Source: Lepidurus packardi
Taxonomy: Eukaryota; Arthropoda; Branchiopoda; Notostraca; Triopsidae
Reading direction: 5' to 3'
Assembly: GCA_023053545.1 (NCBI GenBank)
Contig: JAKZAN010000004.1
Location: 12,313,235-12,377,234, forward strand
Length of the DNA: 64,000 nt
Translations under genes and position numbers: made by a program
Shown here: piece by piece, positions 9,391 to 21,269 of the stretch
Position numbering within the stretch: position 1 is the first letter of the stretch
Layout: every line of letters begins with the position of its first letter
The notes under the pieces: model-generated
Told to the model about the DNA's origin: nothing
Databases searched by the model: none
What the model saw: only the letters and a program-made list of their open reading frames with translations

Positions 9391-12256
9391 CTTCTTCATA
9401 CTTCGTTCGGTAGTTTTGTTTCTATGTGGGCTATTTTATACACAGTACCTGGGAACTTTATTGAAACGTTCGTGATACAATTTTCGTCGTTTTTCAACGA
9501 GCCTTTCAGCATTTCCATAAATGAGCAGCATGTTATCGCTAGGCAGTCAAAGTAGATTTGCTGCAGCAATTTTCCCCCTGACAATTGCTGCCGTAATAGT
9601 CCGTAAATTTTAACGTTCCGTGGACTAAATTAGACTTCATAGCACAGTTTACCAGCAGCTGGCTTTAAGAACTTTGAAAGTTATGTAAAATTCGTATCCC
9701 AAACTTCCCCTAAAACTCACCTCCTGTTCATACCGGCACGACTTTTATTTCTTAAGCATGCACAGACATTTCCAACGACTGAATGTAAGTAATTTAATTT
9801 TTTACCTTTTTTCTTGGATCTTCTAAACATTTTGCGAAGCGAATAAAAGGCGTGAAAATCTTTCAGAGTTCTGTGAAATAACGTGTCACATGATTCAGCT
9901 TCTGAGAGGGCTCAAAACGATGGAGTAAATCAAACTTTGACCGCACGATTCAATCGGATGTGATCTCGGTCGACTACTCGTTCCAAGATCCCGAGTTCGA
10001 TTAACAAACGCCGAAACTCGGTTAGCATCACCAGGCGGTGCTTCGACTTCGGGCGGTTCTGTGTATTTTTTGTCCTTCTGTTTTTCTCTCCCCCCCCCCC
10101 CCCCCTGGAGGGTGAAGTAGGGAGCAAGGCACGAGATCAGCTTAAACGAGAATCGGGGGCGTCTTCTCGATTGGACCCTCATTTGCGACGTCACTGAGCT
10201 GATTACTCCCATTTCTCCATGTCTTCAGAGGAAGGAGACCACAGCCTCTCCCTTACCAAGCTCAACCTCTCGAATCCCATTCCATCTTTCAACTTTGCTT
10301 TGTTGACCGTCAAGTGTTGCCAGGTTGCACGTTATGGTGTTGACACAAACCCGGTTAACTAAGCAAAGTGAAGTGAATTAGGTTGAAAGAAGTGCACTCG
10401 CTCTGTTTCAAGCGTCTCGTAAATTTCCAGGGCTGATTTGGCACGCTTCCCAACACCAGAAGCATCCTGCATAGTTGACGCGCGCGTGCAACACGTGGTT
10501 CCGCTTTACTTAAAAGGGCGCCATATTGGCGGTGACAGGCGTCCCCTCTCCCTTCTGGCTTGGGATTCCTCCCTGTTTTCTTTTTTTCTTCACTTTTATT
10601 AACTCTCGTATATTGTCGAGGCGACATAACGATAGCTTGAATATGCAATTTGGAACGTCAGGAGCTCACGCAACTGTCCTCATCTATCACAATGAAAAAA
10701 TAGTATAACGGACTTTGGGTTGTTTATATTCTCTCTAAAGCTCGCCAGTCAGTCCGGTTCTGTAACTCTCTCAGCGCCATCTGTGGCTGTATTGGAAAAC
10801 GGATCGTTGCCCAATCTTTTTTTTTTTATTAGTATTCTCGCCTGCCTGTGCCTTAAATACTTTAAATAATTATCTTTCCAGCACTTTTTGGCTTAGCTAT
10901 AGCGAAGCCCACTGGGAAACTCCGTGTCTATGATCCTTTGCACAGTTAAGCGAGGAAGGAAGGCAAAAAGAGGTGTTCATATTCGTAGCGACTTTGAGCT
11001 CCATCCATCACGCTGGATTTTGACATGAAATATTACTTTATAGCCCAGCAGAGAGGGATTTATTTTCGTTTTATTTTTTTAATCCATGCTTACTCACTGA
11101 GGTTAAAGGATGGACAAAAAGCTGCGAGGTGACGCCAGGTTTGTCGAAATCAATAAGAAACCCATTAACTTTTTGCCGTCTTGGGTGGTTCATTGTTTTC
11201 CCAACCGGAAGTGAAATAGGTTCGATTGTATCGGAATTTAGCTTATGGGGTATTGAGTTTGTTTTGGATATTGAAAAAAGCATTTCTAAGATAAGCAAAG
11301 TATCATGTATTTACTGAGGGCTAACAACATGCACGTACACAGAAAAGAATTCTTCGGAGAATCATAAAATTCTGAAAGTGTTAGCAATTAAAGTAATGTT
11401 ACTATTACAAAATGTTGGTGATGTTTGTAGGTTATTTGGGACTGAAGAACCTAACCTATTCTTAGAACTATTGTAGATTACTTGGGAATTCCTTTGCATT
11501 GAAAACTTAGGCTTAGGCATTCTTTTAATGTTTTAAACTTTTTTTTCTTTGCTGAGATAAAAAAAACATTTCGCTAACCAAGATTATTTCCTGGAGATAC
11601 GTAATTAGATTAGCGAGCTTGGGTCCTGGGGGGTTCCAGTTCACGGGAGAAATCTCGTTACTGGCTGAGAAATGGCTTTGAACAGCTATATTGGCAGTTA
11701 TAATGTCGTTCTAGGTTTTAAGAAAGTTTGGGAGAAGAACTGATCTTACCAAGCTAAGTTTTAACTTCTCTGTTAAGATTTACCAGCCTTCTTTAAGTAA
11801 TACCCTTTGGCCTTGCGAATTCCTTCCTATTTGTATTTCTCCTGCGGCATTTCTTCTCTGACAAAAACGGGAGCTTATTACTTCGTTCTTGTTAAGAAAA
11901 ATATATAAAAACACATTTTTGCTTATTGATACTGTCAACATTTAATTAAGAAATAAAAAAGGGGAAGTATGCAGAAATATCTGCCCTAATTTCTACAAAA
12001 TTGCTATCTAAACATGAAGATTTCTTAAAAAAAAAAAAATCATTTCATGTAGGTAAACCTAAACAGTGGATACGATTTGAACCTAACGGAACCAAATGTC
12101 ACTCGCGGTTCATCTTTTCGTTGGACGGGCAACATTCAAAAATCCCGCCCGTCCACGCGTTGCACTTTTTACCTTGTTTTGAACTGGTCGAACAAATTGA
12201 GTTCCTGGATTTCATACTTCTTTTAAACGAGGTGTATTTTTTGTAGTAATTCAAGA
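9391..12256. other. Long stretch with no recognised gene
   Basis: I found no family match on either strand. A C homopolymer run of about 17 lies at 10089-10106. A weak tRNA-like region at about 9955-10010 has a B-box-like GAGTTCGATT but lacks the final CC. The last few hundred bases should contain the promoter and 5' UTR of the CIP2A-like gene, but no TATA element stands out. Confidence 0.4.
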
Positions 12257-15200
12257 ATGAGTTCTGCAGTGAAAAACGAAGGCAGGCTCTCCTTAATTGA
12301 TGTTTGGATCCAGGATAGTACCAATTATTTACACGAGCCCAACGACGCTAATCTCCTTACTCTTTTGCGTCAATTTAAAGTAATGCTTATTATTAAAAAC
12401 TAAACCCAAAACAGTAACACTTGTTTTGCTTTTATTACAGATTTTGCGCCATTCCAATCTCGCAGAAGTTCTTGCCAAAGACCCGTATACCAGCGTTACT
12501 TTCATGAACAATTTACGCGAACTTCTCAGTTTACCACCAAACCAAGCCTCAGTCATGGTTGGCAGCTTAGAACTCCTTCGCTCACTCTTTGATCAATCTA
12601 CAGGGGTAGCAAGTTACAGCTCCATGTTTTTCCCTCCGTTGCTCGACTTACTAAAGTCCCAAAAGCTGAACAAAGAGCAGACCAAATTGGTCCTGGAAGT
12701 GATTGTCAACCTCAGTGCAGCCTTATCCATAACCGGCATCTTCGAGCCTTGGATGCCCAAGCTGATTAACTTCATCTTGTCCGAATTGGTCCCAGCCGAA
12801 AGTCGTTCGGAAGAAAATCCGTTTCTTGATCCTGTTTTTCAACATCTATGCTTAAATATCTTGGCCAATTTGTCACTGGAGAAGTCCAAACAAGCATTAG
12901 AACTGATTTCGTGCTCTCCGTCTTTTAAAGCCTTTACAAGTAAGCATTTTCCAAGGTTTTTCACCGATTTTCTAACGTTTTTACTCTTTTTTTCTAGAGT
13001 TTTGCTATCTTTCCGAGGTCGGGCAAGCATCCGGGCTGTTTGTCGTGGAGATTTTTGGCAATGCCATGTTCTCCGAGTTCTTCTCACCCGATTCTTTACT
13101 GCCATTTTTGGTCACGGACCTTAATACATCGCTCAAGAAACAAAATGCTGCTCAGCTGCGCCGTTTCTTAGCCTTATTTGAGGATTTGCTCAGGTTGGAA
13201 TCGTGGAAACTGGTATTCCTGCAAAACACTGAACTAAAAACGTTTATGGGTATTTTTACTCCATTTCTTCACACTTTCTTTATCTTCATGTTCTCCAGGA
13301 ATTGAATTTTTCCGTTTTTTTAGATGAATTACTGTCGCATTTATTAACGTATCCACCTGAACTGATGGAAGCAGGCTCGGACATTGTTTGTCTGGCCGCC
13401 GAGACGGAGCTTTTGGACCAAGTTACTATTAGCAAGGTTCTGAGTGACCTTTGGGAGCACTTGGATAACACCTGGGCTCTTAAATTGCTTGACGCCTTTT
13501 TCAGAAATGGACAAACGACGCTTGAAGGCTTCACCCAGACGCAGAATCGTCTGCTGAGCCAACTTGCGATTTTAACGGATAATTATACGGCCACCTCCTT
13601 TGAAGACTGCGTGCTGTCTAAGTTGATGCTTATCTTACGAATCTTACGCGGTAAGTTCCGTATAGTATTCAATATTACAATTAATACTTGAATTTATTTC
13701 ATCATTTTTAAAAAACATTTTTTGGTTTCTTCCTTTTAGTGTTGTCAGAAAAGGATCCCGGCTCTGCCTTAGGTGTTGATCCTGAGCTTTGGCACAACTG
13801 GTGCCTGCAAATCCTTCTCGGTTCGGCTAAACCCCTTCCAGCTTCTTCGAAAACCATTTCAGATTTTACGCTGATGACGCTAGACTTATTGTTGCTCTAC
13901 GCAACGCTTTCCACGTTGAACGTGGATTACACGCCGGGCTATACGGAGATTATTGGAAAAACTCAGGTCAATCAAGCCCTGGCCAATGTCCTGCTGATTG
14001 GGGAAGCTCAATGGAAGAAGAAGGCCTTGCAATTGATCCGCTTGACCGGTTTTGGCGACGCCAAGTAAAGTTTAACTGCCATTATTCACGTTAAAAAATG
14101 AATAACTAGCTAAATTGAGTCAATTGAGCTCAATTTTCGTTCTTTTTCGTCTTGGACAGTTTGGATGCCATTAGTCAGATGCTCGGCAGCAAAACAACGA
14201 AAGAGCAGATTAAATCTCCATCCTGCTTATGGCCCACCGACTTCTATGCCCGTACTTTCTGCGACGCGGAAAGACTGGTGACAACCGAGAGCAAAAACTC
14301 TTCGGCAGCTTCTCTTGCACGACTAGCCAAGAACGTGTTTTCCGTATCCCAAGTGTACATGGAAACCCAGCGCCGAGAACTAGAGCACCAGCTGGCAATG
14401 ACGAGTATTCAGGCAAGGCATTACGAAGTTTCTAATTCTTTTTTTTAATTTGGGATATATTTCTAGACGGTGGAAGCGTTGAGCAGCTTAATGACCTACA
14501 CGGAGAAGTGCGAGCAACTGGAAACCAAGCTGCAGGAATATAAGACGAAATTAAAGGATAACGTTCAAGTCGCCCAGCAAACCGTTTTGGAGCATCGACA
14601 GATCATCAAAGACCTACAAGTAAAAATCAGAAAATTCACCATCTTAATTATTGATTTTTAATTAATGTTTTTTTTTTTAGATTTTTTTTTGCTTACCTTA
14701 ATATCTTAAATATACATCTGGCTTAATTATTGATTTTTAATTAATGTTTTTTTTAGATTTTTTTTGCTTACCTTAATATCTTAAATATACATCTGGCTTA
14801 AGTATTGATTTTTAATGAATGATAATTTCCGTCTAATTATATTTCTTATTTAATTTTTCTAAAATTATTTGATGGATTTTTGAGATTTTTTGATATTTTT
14901 ATTGTTTTTCTGATTGAGTTTTTCTCTTTTCTTTGTTATGTCTAATTATCATTTTGAGATTTCAAATTTTTTTTAAATTAGTATCTTGAAAATATGTCTT
15001 CATTGGTTGTATTTATTTATGAATATGATTGTGTTTAGGAGCAATTGGCAAATGGCGATAAGAGGAATGCGGAGTTCAGAGCGCGAGAGGAAGTTATGCT
15101 CCAACGCTATGAGAAAATGAAGCTTAGCCATGAGAAACTCAAATCGGAAATTAGCGAGTTGCAAGAGAACTTACGAAGTAACATCATGAAATGGATTCAA

Positions 15201-16292
15201 AGTTCTGAACTAAGAACTTATGCTAATTGGATTTTGTGTAGTTTCGGAGAATCGTGGGGTGGATTTGGGAGCTGAAGTAGCTCAGTTGAAAGAAGAACTT
15301 TCCAACGAGGAGACGGCCAAACTAGAACAAGTAGCTTTGTATAAAAACCTGGCGAAGGTAATTAGTCCATTAATATTCATATTTTTTTTATTGCGTTTTA
15401 GATTCTAATTATTAATTCATATTTTTATTACGTTTTAGATTCTAACTATTAATTCATATTTTTTTTACTGCATTTTAGATTCTAATTATTAATTCATATT
15501 TTTTTATTGCATTTTAGATTCTAACTATTAATTCATATTTTTATTACATTTTAGATTCTAATTATTAATTCATATTTTTATTACATTTTAGATTCTAACT
15601 ATTAATTCATATTTTTTTATTGCATTTTAGATTCTAATAATTAATTCGTATTTTTTTATTGCATTTTAGATTCTAACTATTAATTCATATTTTGTATTGT
15701 ATTTTAGATTATAATTATTAATTCATATTTTTTTTACTGCATTTTAGATTCTAATTATTAATTCATATTTTTTTATTGCATTTTAGATTCTAACTATTAA
15801 TTCATATTTTTATTACATTTTAGATTCTAATTATTAATTCATATTTTTATTACATTTTAGATTCTAACTATTAATTCATATTTTTTTATTGCATTTTAGA
15901 TTCTAATAATTAATTCGTATTTTTTTATTGCATTTTAGATTCTAACTATTAATTCATATTTTTATTACATTTTAGATTCTAACTATTAATTCATATTTTG
16001 TATTGTATTTTAGATTATAATTATTAATTCATATTTTTGTATTGCATTTTAGATTCTAATTATTAATTCATATTAAAAAAAAAACAGTTTGACTCGTTAT
16101 TTCCCAAACATTTTACTTAACTGTCTGTAATATTGCCGTCCGTTATAGGAAATGGAGAGGAAGGAGGAAGCTGTCGAGAAGTTAAAATTGAACGTGGAAT
16201 TGCAAGAACAGAAGTTGAAAGACGCAGAGCAAGAACGACAAAGATTGCAAAAGTTGTGCGATTTTATTAAAGATCTCACGTCCAAAAAGTAA
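12257..16292 (+). CDS. CIP2A: CIP2A-like protein (cancerous inhibitor of PP2A family)
   Basis: Exons: 12257-12379, 12441-12939, 12998-13249, 13324-13650, 13740-14064, 14160-14412, 14467-14619, 15039-15177, 15242-15357, 16149-16292. Phases agree throughout and give 776 residues (human CIP2A is 905). Residues 1 to about 530 form a leucine-rich helical-repeat (ARM-like) region, with LCLNILANLSLEKSKQAL matching the family's LLANL segment. A heptad-rich coiled coil fills about 565-776. This order and length fit CIP2A, a cytoplasmic PP2A-B56-binding protein. The p115/Uso1 tethering factor has a similar plan but ends in an acidic tail, absent here. The start ATG opens exon 1 directly, with no obvious upstream exon. 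Intron 6 uses a GC donor. Introns 7 and 9 hold tandem repeats. Confidence 0.65.
14643..14815 (+). repeat. Intronic tandem duplication (period about 78 bp)
   Basis: Two full copies and one partial copy begin at about 14643, 14722 and 14798 inside intron 7 of the CIP2A-like gene. Each contains a long T tract ending in TAG, resembling a 3' splice site. The real acceptor is downstream at 15037-15038. Confidence 0.8.
15392..16075 (+). repeat. Intronic 37-39-bp array of splice-acceptor-like units
   Basis: About 18 tandem copies fill most of intron 9 of the CIP2A-like gene. The unit is approximately TTCTAACTATTAATTCATAT followed by a T tract and GCATTTTAG. Each copy thus has a branch-point-like CTAAC, a pyrimidine tract and a terminal TTTTAG. 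Variants (TTACATTTTAG, TGCATTTTAG, TGTATTTTAG) occur in the same order twice, showing a higher-order repeat of roughly 265 bp. Confidence 0.92.
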
Positions 16293-16769
16293 CATTCACC
16301 TCATTCTTTTTAATTGTGGACTGTCTATAACACATAAATCTCCTTGAAATCGTTCCAAAAGTAAGTAATTGGCATACATCTATTTGAAATTATGTAATAA
16401 TGGCATGAAAGTTTTTTTTAAAGATTTATTTAAAATCTCTGTATATTTTGTAAAAACGCTCAGTATGGTGCCTCTTAATGAAACATATTTTTTGCCATTT
16501 TTAATGAAATGGACTAGAGTTTAATCTGAGCGATGTTTCGAAATCGTACTATTTTCTTCGATATTTCTTTGTTAAATTCAAAACTTCCGAATAGCAAAAG
16601 AAAGCCATTTCTTTCAAAAGCAGAAATTTCCCAATATTTCCATTCAATTTCAGTATAGCACAGAAATACATCAAGCGCACTCTATCTAAGCAAGGTAAAT
16701 AGAGCTTCGAGCTCCAAAAACATCTTTTTTGCTGTCTTCAACAGCAAAAAACATTCAGTAAGAAGGTTT
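16293..16769. other. Tail-to-tail intergenic spacer
   Basis: This lies between the stop codons of two convergent genes, the CIP2A-like gene (plus) and the DEG/ENaC gene (minus), and should hold both 3' UTRs. I see no other gene or array in it. Confidence 0.5.
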
Positions 16770-19700
16770 TCAACTCCCTATTTCCCAGATTTTTACATTC
16801 CTGCTCGGTTTCCCTCGCTTGATTGTCGAGCACGGACAAAGCTTGTTGCTAACAATGAATATACGCTCTTGCTCTTTGGGTAGGGACTGACTAATGTCCG
16901 CTTTGCACGCAAATCGCTTCACCACGCAGAAATAGAACATCTCCACAGCGCTCAACAAGCTAAAACCAAAGCCCAATCCAAGAAGCCCACCTGTAGCAGC
17001 TGTGAACCATAAAAAGTAAACAAAAAAATTCATTATAGCTACAAGAGCAGCTATGAATAGTAAAAAAAAGTTCATTACTACGTAAAAAAAAAGTCATAAT
17101 AATTATCTAAATTATAATAAAAATTATAGCTATAATAGCAGCTATGACTAGTAAAAAAAAGTTCATTACTAAGTAAAAAAAAAAAGTCATTATAAATCTC
17201 TAAATTATAATAAAAATTATAGCTACAATAGCAGCTATGAGTAGTAAAACAAAAATTCATTACTAAGTAAAAAAAAGTCATAATAATTATCTAAATTATA
17301 ATAAAAATTATAGCTACAATAGCAGTTATGAATAGTAAAAAAAAGTTCATTACTAAGAAAAAAAAGTCCTAATAGTTATCTAAATTATAATAAAAAATTA
17401 TAGCTACAATAGCAGCTATGACTAGTAAAAAAAAGTTCATTACTAAGTAAAAAAAATGTCATAATTATTATCTAAATGATAATAAAAATTATAGCTATAA
17501 TAGCAGTTATGAATAGTAAAAAAAAGTTCATTACTAAGTAAAAAAAAATCATAATAATTATCTAAATTATAATAAAAATTATAGCTACAATAGCAGCTAT
17601 GAGTAGTAAAACAAAAGTTCATTACTAAGTAAAGGCTGTTAAAAGTCATAATTATCTAAAATAAGTAAATTAGTAGAACAGAAATAGAATTTTTAAAAAA
17701 AAAACTTACAGATAAAGTCTTCCCATCGATAGCGCGTATCTTTCTTGTATCTTGTGATACGTTCATCTCGGAAATAGACGCGAAGCACAGCAATATTTTC
17801 CCTAAAAAAATTTACAAAAATGAAATTAAGTAAGGATTGTTGTAATGAACAGAATTGATTTACCTTATGTCGGTTAAATTGGTGTAAAAGGGGGTATATT
17901 TGCGTTGGTTTTTAATTTCGCGGAGTTTGAATCCTTTCCCAGGGTACGGAGTATTGATAACTTCGACTCCGTAGAAGATTTCGTCACAGGAAGGCAAACA
18001 TTCACAGATAGACGAGTTCTTCAAGCTAAATGACACATTGGCCAAGCATTCGTACTTTGCAATATCGCAACTCTCTGCCAACGTCCACTCTAAATCATCG
18101 AACTTCAATAAATTAACCGACTTAACGAATGAATTGAATTCAATGTAATGAATTGAATTGAATTTAATGAAATTGAATTTGAATTGAATTTTATTGAATT
18201 ATTGAATTTGATTATTGAATTTTAATTGAATTTTAATGAAATTGAATTTTAATGAAATTGAATTTGAATGAATTGAATTCAATGTAATGAATTGAATTCA
18301 TTTGAATTCAATTGCATTTAATGAAATTGAATTTGAATTGAATTTTATTGAATTATTGAATTTTATTATTGAATTGAATTTTATTATTGAATTGAATTCG
18401 AATGAAATTGAATTTGAATGAATTGAATTGAATGTAATGAATTGAATTCATTCATTGTTTAGCTTAATTGGACCTTAAAAAGTGAACTTACACAAACAGA
18501 ACATGCAGAAACTTTAAAAAAGTGAAAAATGGTTGAAACGAGGTACTATGTACTGTACTTGCAAAGTAATATGGCTGACATTGGCATTCCTCTTGCATTT
18601 GTTTAGCGGTACACATGGTATTGCATACGCTGTGGCTGTAATTCCCCATTTTGTCCGAAGGTTCTTTTTCGTCGAAGAATTTGCACCGTCGCGAACTGAT
18701 GGGCAGATTACGAACCGACGGGGTACTCGATACCTCACTACCCCCTATAGCTAGCAGAGTCTGGTGGCCTGGATGAGCAAGGAATGCGCGGTCCAATACT
18801 TGGGGGAAAATATCCGGTCTGTTAAGCGATACCTAAAAGAACGTGGAAACGCAATTCAGTTCAATTACGGATTTGTATTAATTTAATATAGTATAAAATT
18901 CATATATTTAATAATGTTATTTAATATAATAATAATAATAATATATACTATAAATACTAATATATAATATATACTAATATAAGAATATATTCTATAACAA
19001 GTTACTATTATTATATATTATGAGCATGTTTAATAATAAATATGTAATTATATAATGTAGTGAAATTGAATGAAGGTTAACTTATTTAATTTAGTTAGCT
19101 TTAATTATGTAGCATGTTATATATTATTAGCATGTTTAATAATAAATATGTAATTATATAAGGTAACCAAATTGAATGAAGGTGAACTTATTTAATTTAG
19201 TTAGAGTTAGTTTTATTAAAAGTTTACTTTAAATCCATTGGTACTGCTGGCAATTACTCCGTAGTCATCCAGCTGGGCATCGAGTATTACGCGTAACCCT
19301 CTGCTGGTACCCGCTCCGGCGGTATAGATCGCAGGATACGCATTACTCAAGGCGAACGAATTGAAAACGCAGCAAAAGCCTCTGGGAGTGGGCAACAGTT
19401 CGAACTTGTCATTGCAAACTTCTATGCCTTGCCAGGAGCAATCCACAATTATGTCGTCACAAGAGGGCGAGAACTGAATAGAAACACAATCCAAAACTTG
19501 GCTTTAGGATACATTACTAGCCAAAATATTACTTCTTGGAGAAGCTGAGCAAAGATTGCTCCAGTCAAATTAAACAATTTGAAGATCGACTTCATATCAT
19601 CCATATTAGTCTTTCTACCCATTGCTACGTCCAAATTGGTTCCAGTTCGAATTAATCGTTGGAATTCTTTCCCTCTGCTCAGCAATCTAAGGATAGTTTA

Positions 19701-20322
19701 TGTTTACAATCTTTGAATCATTATTGCATTATTTCTGCGACCGAAGAATCATTCGATACTATTTTTGTAATATTTAAAACCATATTTGCGTGGTCATTTG
19801 ATAGTATGTTTGCAATCTTAAAGTAATTTAAAAATTCTTAAAGTAATTATTATTAAAGTTTAAAATTTTAAAATTTTGAATCTTAAAATTTTAAATAAAT
19901 CCTTTACCCATGCTTTGCTAAATACGCCTGCAGTTTGCGGTTCGAGGCTTGGTTGACGTTGCAGATGGTAACGGTAGGGAAAGGAACGTTAGCAATGGAA
20001 TGACTCGTAGAATCAATAGTTGTTAGGATTGGATTCAGGGACCATTCTCTCCATACTTTCCAGCAGAGAAAGCCAGAAATTCCAAAGCCCAAACCGAAAG
20101 TAATACACCACATCCACCTTCCCCCCCCAAAAATAAATAAAAATAAAATAACCACAGCCAAAAGCTAATTTCCCTGATATAATAAGTGAATAATTAGGAT
20201 TTATTTTTGTACTTTTCCCAATTCCGCGAATCTTTGGATGCGATATACTTTAAGCCGTGCATAGAACTATTGCTTAGAAACTGGGCGAGTAGCAATTGCT
20301 GTCGACTGCGCTTCTTCGGCAT
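16770..20322 (-). CDS. DEG/ENaC (pickpocket-like) sodium channel
   Basis: Exons on the minus strand: 20322-20213, 20117-19908, 19686-19533, 19473-19228, 18832-18559, 18089-17864, 17801-17710, 16999-16770. This gives about 513 residues, normal for the family. Visible in order: the pre-TM1 HGLKYI segment, TM1 (WMWCITFGLGFGISGFLCW), the post-TM1 motif PFPTVTICN, a Cys-rich extracellular domain, and TM2 with the filter region GGLLGLGFGFSLLSAVE, which holds the G-x-S selectivity triplet. These trimeric channels pass sodium at the plasma membrane, gated by ligands or mechanical force; the stimulus cannot be read from sequence. The exon 5/6 junction is uncertain: 18554 joined to 18102 is also in phase. 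The start is the first ATG before HG; an extra 5' exon is possible. Introns 4, 5 and 7 hold repeats. Confidence 0.88.
17030..17640 (-). repeat. Intronic array derived from the exon 8 acceptor region
   Basis: About six units of roughly 100 bp lie in intron 7 of the DEG/ENaC gene. Each contains, on the coding strand, a T tract, then a TTCATAGCTGCTAT-like block and an AT-rich tail. That block resembles the genuine acceptor and start of exon 8 at 17010-16990 (TTCACAG|CTGCTAC). The whole array is immediately upstream of the true acceptor. Confidence 0.88.
18120..18455. repeat. GAATT/TTGAATT low-complexity array
   Basis: Irregular tandem array of TGAATTGAATT and related variants inside intron 5 of the DEG/ENaC gene. 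The array starts just beyond the uncertain exon 6 acceptor, so it may have disturbed or duplicated splice signals there. Confidence 0.88.
18880..19205. repeat. AT-rich intron segment with a 97-bp duplication
   Basis: A block containing GAGCATGTTTAATAATAAAT at about 19021 is repeated as TTAGCATGTTTAATAATAAA near 19128, with matching flanks (GAATGAAGGT, then ACTTATTTAATTTAG). It lies in intron 4 of the DEG/ENaC gene. The preceding 18880-19010 is a TA/TAA-rich tract. Confidence 0.75.
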
Positions 20323-20759
20323 TCCTGCAGTCGCCCAAAAGAATTTCTGCAGAGAAGTTAATTGCAACGATGACACTAGTACATCCACCTTTACTTTGAA
20401 ACTGCTCCGAGGACAATGGATTAATCAAGTAACACTACCAGTACCCTATATGCCTTTTATACGGCGAGAACGTTGACGGATATAGTTTTGTTTTTATATT
20501 CATATTGAGTGTTTTTTTTAGTGTTGTCATTCATGAATGTCCTCAACTGGCACACCTTGTTTCCGTGAGCGTAATTGAAGTCGATATTGTTAAGTGGTGT
20601 TTGTTTCTCTCTTGGAAAGGAGAATTGAATGACTAGATAAACAGCACGATGGATGGCCTTAGTCCTAATCACAAAAAGCCACGCATTCCAACTGAATTCG
20701 GTTGGTACAAGTAAATAATCAAGAAAATATACGTCTTGTAATTGAAATCTCTCTTTTTA
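20323..20759. other. Spacer between channel gene and DUF4832 cluster
   Basis: No coding segment is recognised. It probably contains the promoter and 5' UTR of the minus-strand DEG/ENaC gene. No TATA element or initiator is convincing. Confidence 0.4.
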
Positions 20760-20990
20760 GTCAATTTACCCTATGCGCGAATCTTGATCGGGGTATTTAC
20801 AAAGATGCGGAAACCATTCCTCAACCGTCACTAGATGGCAGCACTAGCTGGACCCCAGTGGCGGCAAACGCTCTTCCGGTCACGCTCATCCTAGCGACTT
20901 GACACGTGGGAGCTACAAAGTTATGCTATCTATCTTTCACGGGTTTCACTTTCACGTGCATCAGCCAAGGTTAAAAAGGTAATAAGGGGA
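20760..20990 (+). pseudogene. Broken DUF4874/DUF4832 copy
   Basis: The frame reads NLDRGIYKDAET, matching the N-terminal motif of the intact genes (for example NPDRGIYRHTET). It continues directly into IPQPSLDG, matching their C-terminal exon (SIPQPSIDA). Everything between, some 300 codons and three introns, is missing. A stop follows at about 20899, and a recognisable GSYKVMLSI block then continues in another frame, so the copy is also frameshifted. It is the first member of the tandem cluster and shows a fourth duplication that decayed by internal deletion. Confidence 0.75.
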
Positions 20991-21269
20991 AATTATGCTG
21001 GTAACAAGCTTTGGAGCCTACGCCCGCTATTTGAAAAACAAAGGGAAATTAAGTCTATAGTATACTGTTTTCGTCAGACCAGATACACAGGCAAGAAACC
21101 AAACAACAACAAACACAATAGTGCTAAAGATACTCCATTTACAGGGGGAACTGCTGACCATATAGGGAAGAGTTTGATGAGTCATGCACTTGATGATTTT
21201 TCAGGATTCTTCCTACACAAGGAAACTAGAGTTGAACCCGCCTTCCAATTTGTCTTAAAAAATAATGAT

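Noticed and set aside
9955-10010. tRNA gene
   Set aside because: Only a partial B box (GAGTTCGATT) is present, with no A box at the proper distance and no cloverleaf.
15392-16075. Series of mini-exons separated by TTTTAG sites
   Set aside because: The 37-39-bp units hold stops in all frames and there are no matching GT donors, so they are acceptor-like repeats, not exons.
12257-16292. General vesicular transport factor p115/Uso1
   Set aside because: The ARM plus coiled-coil plan is similar, but the acidic tail is missing and the N-terminal segments fit CIP2A better.
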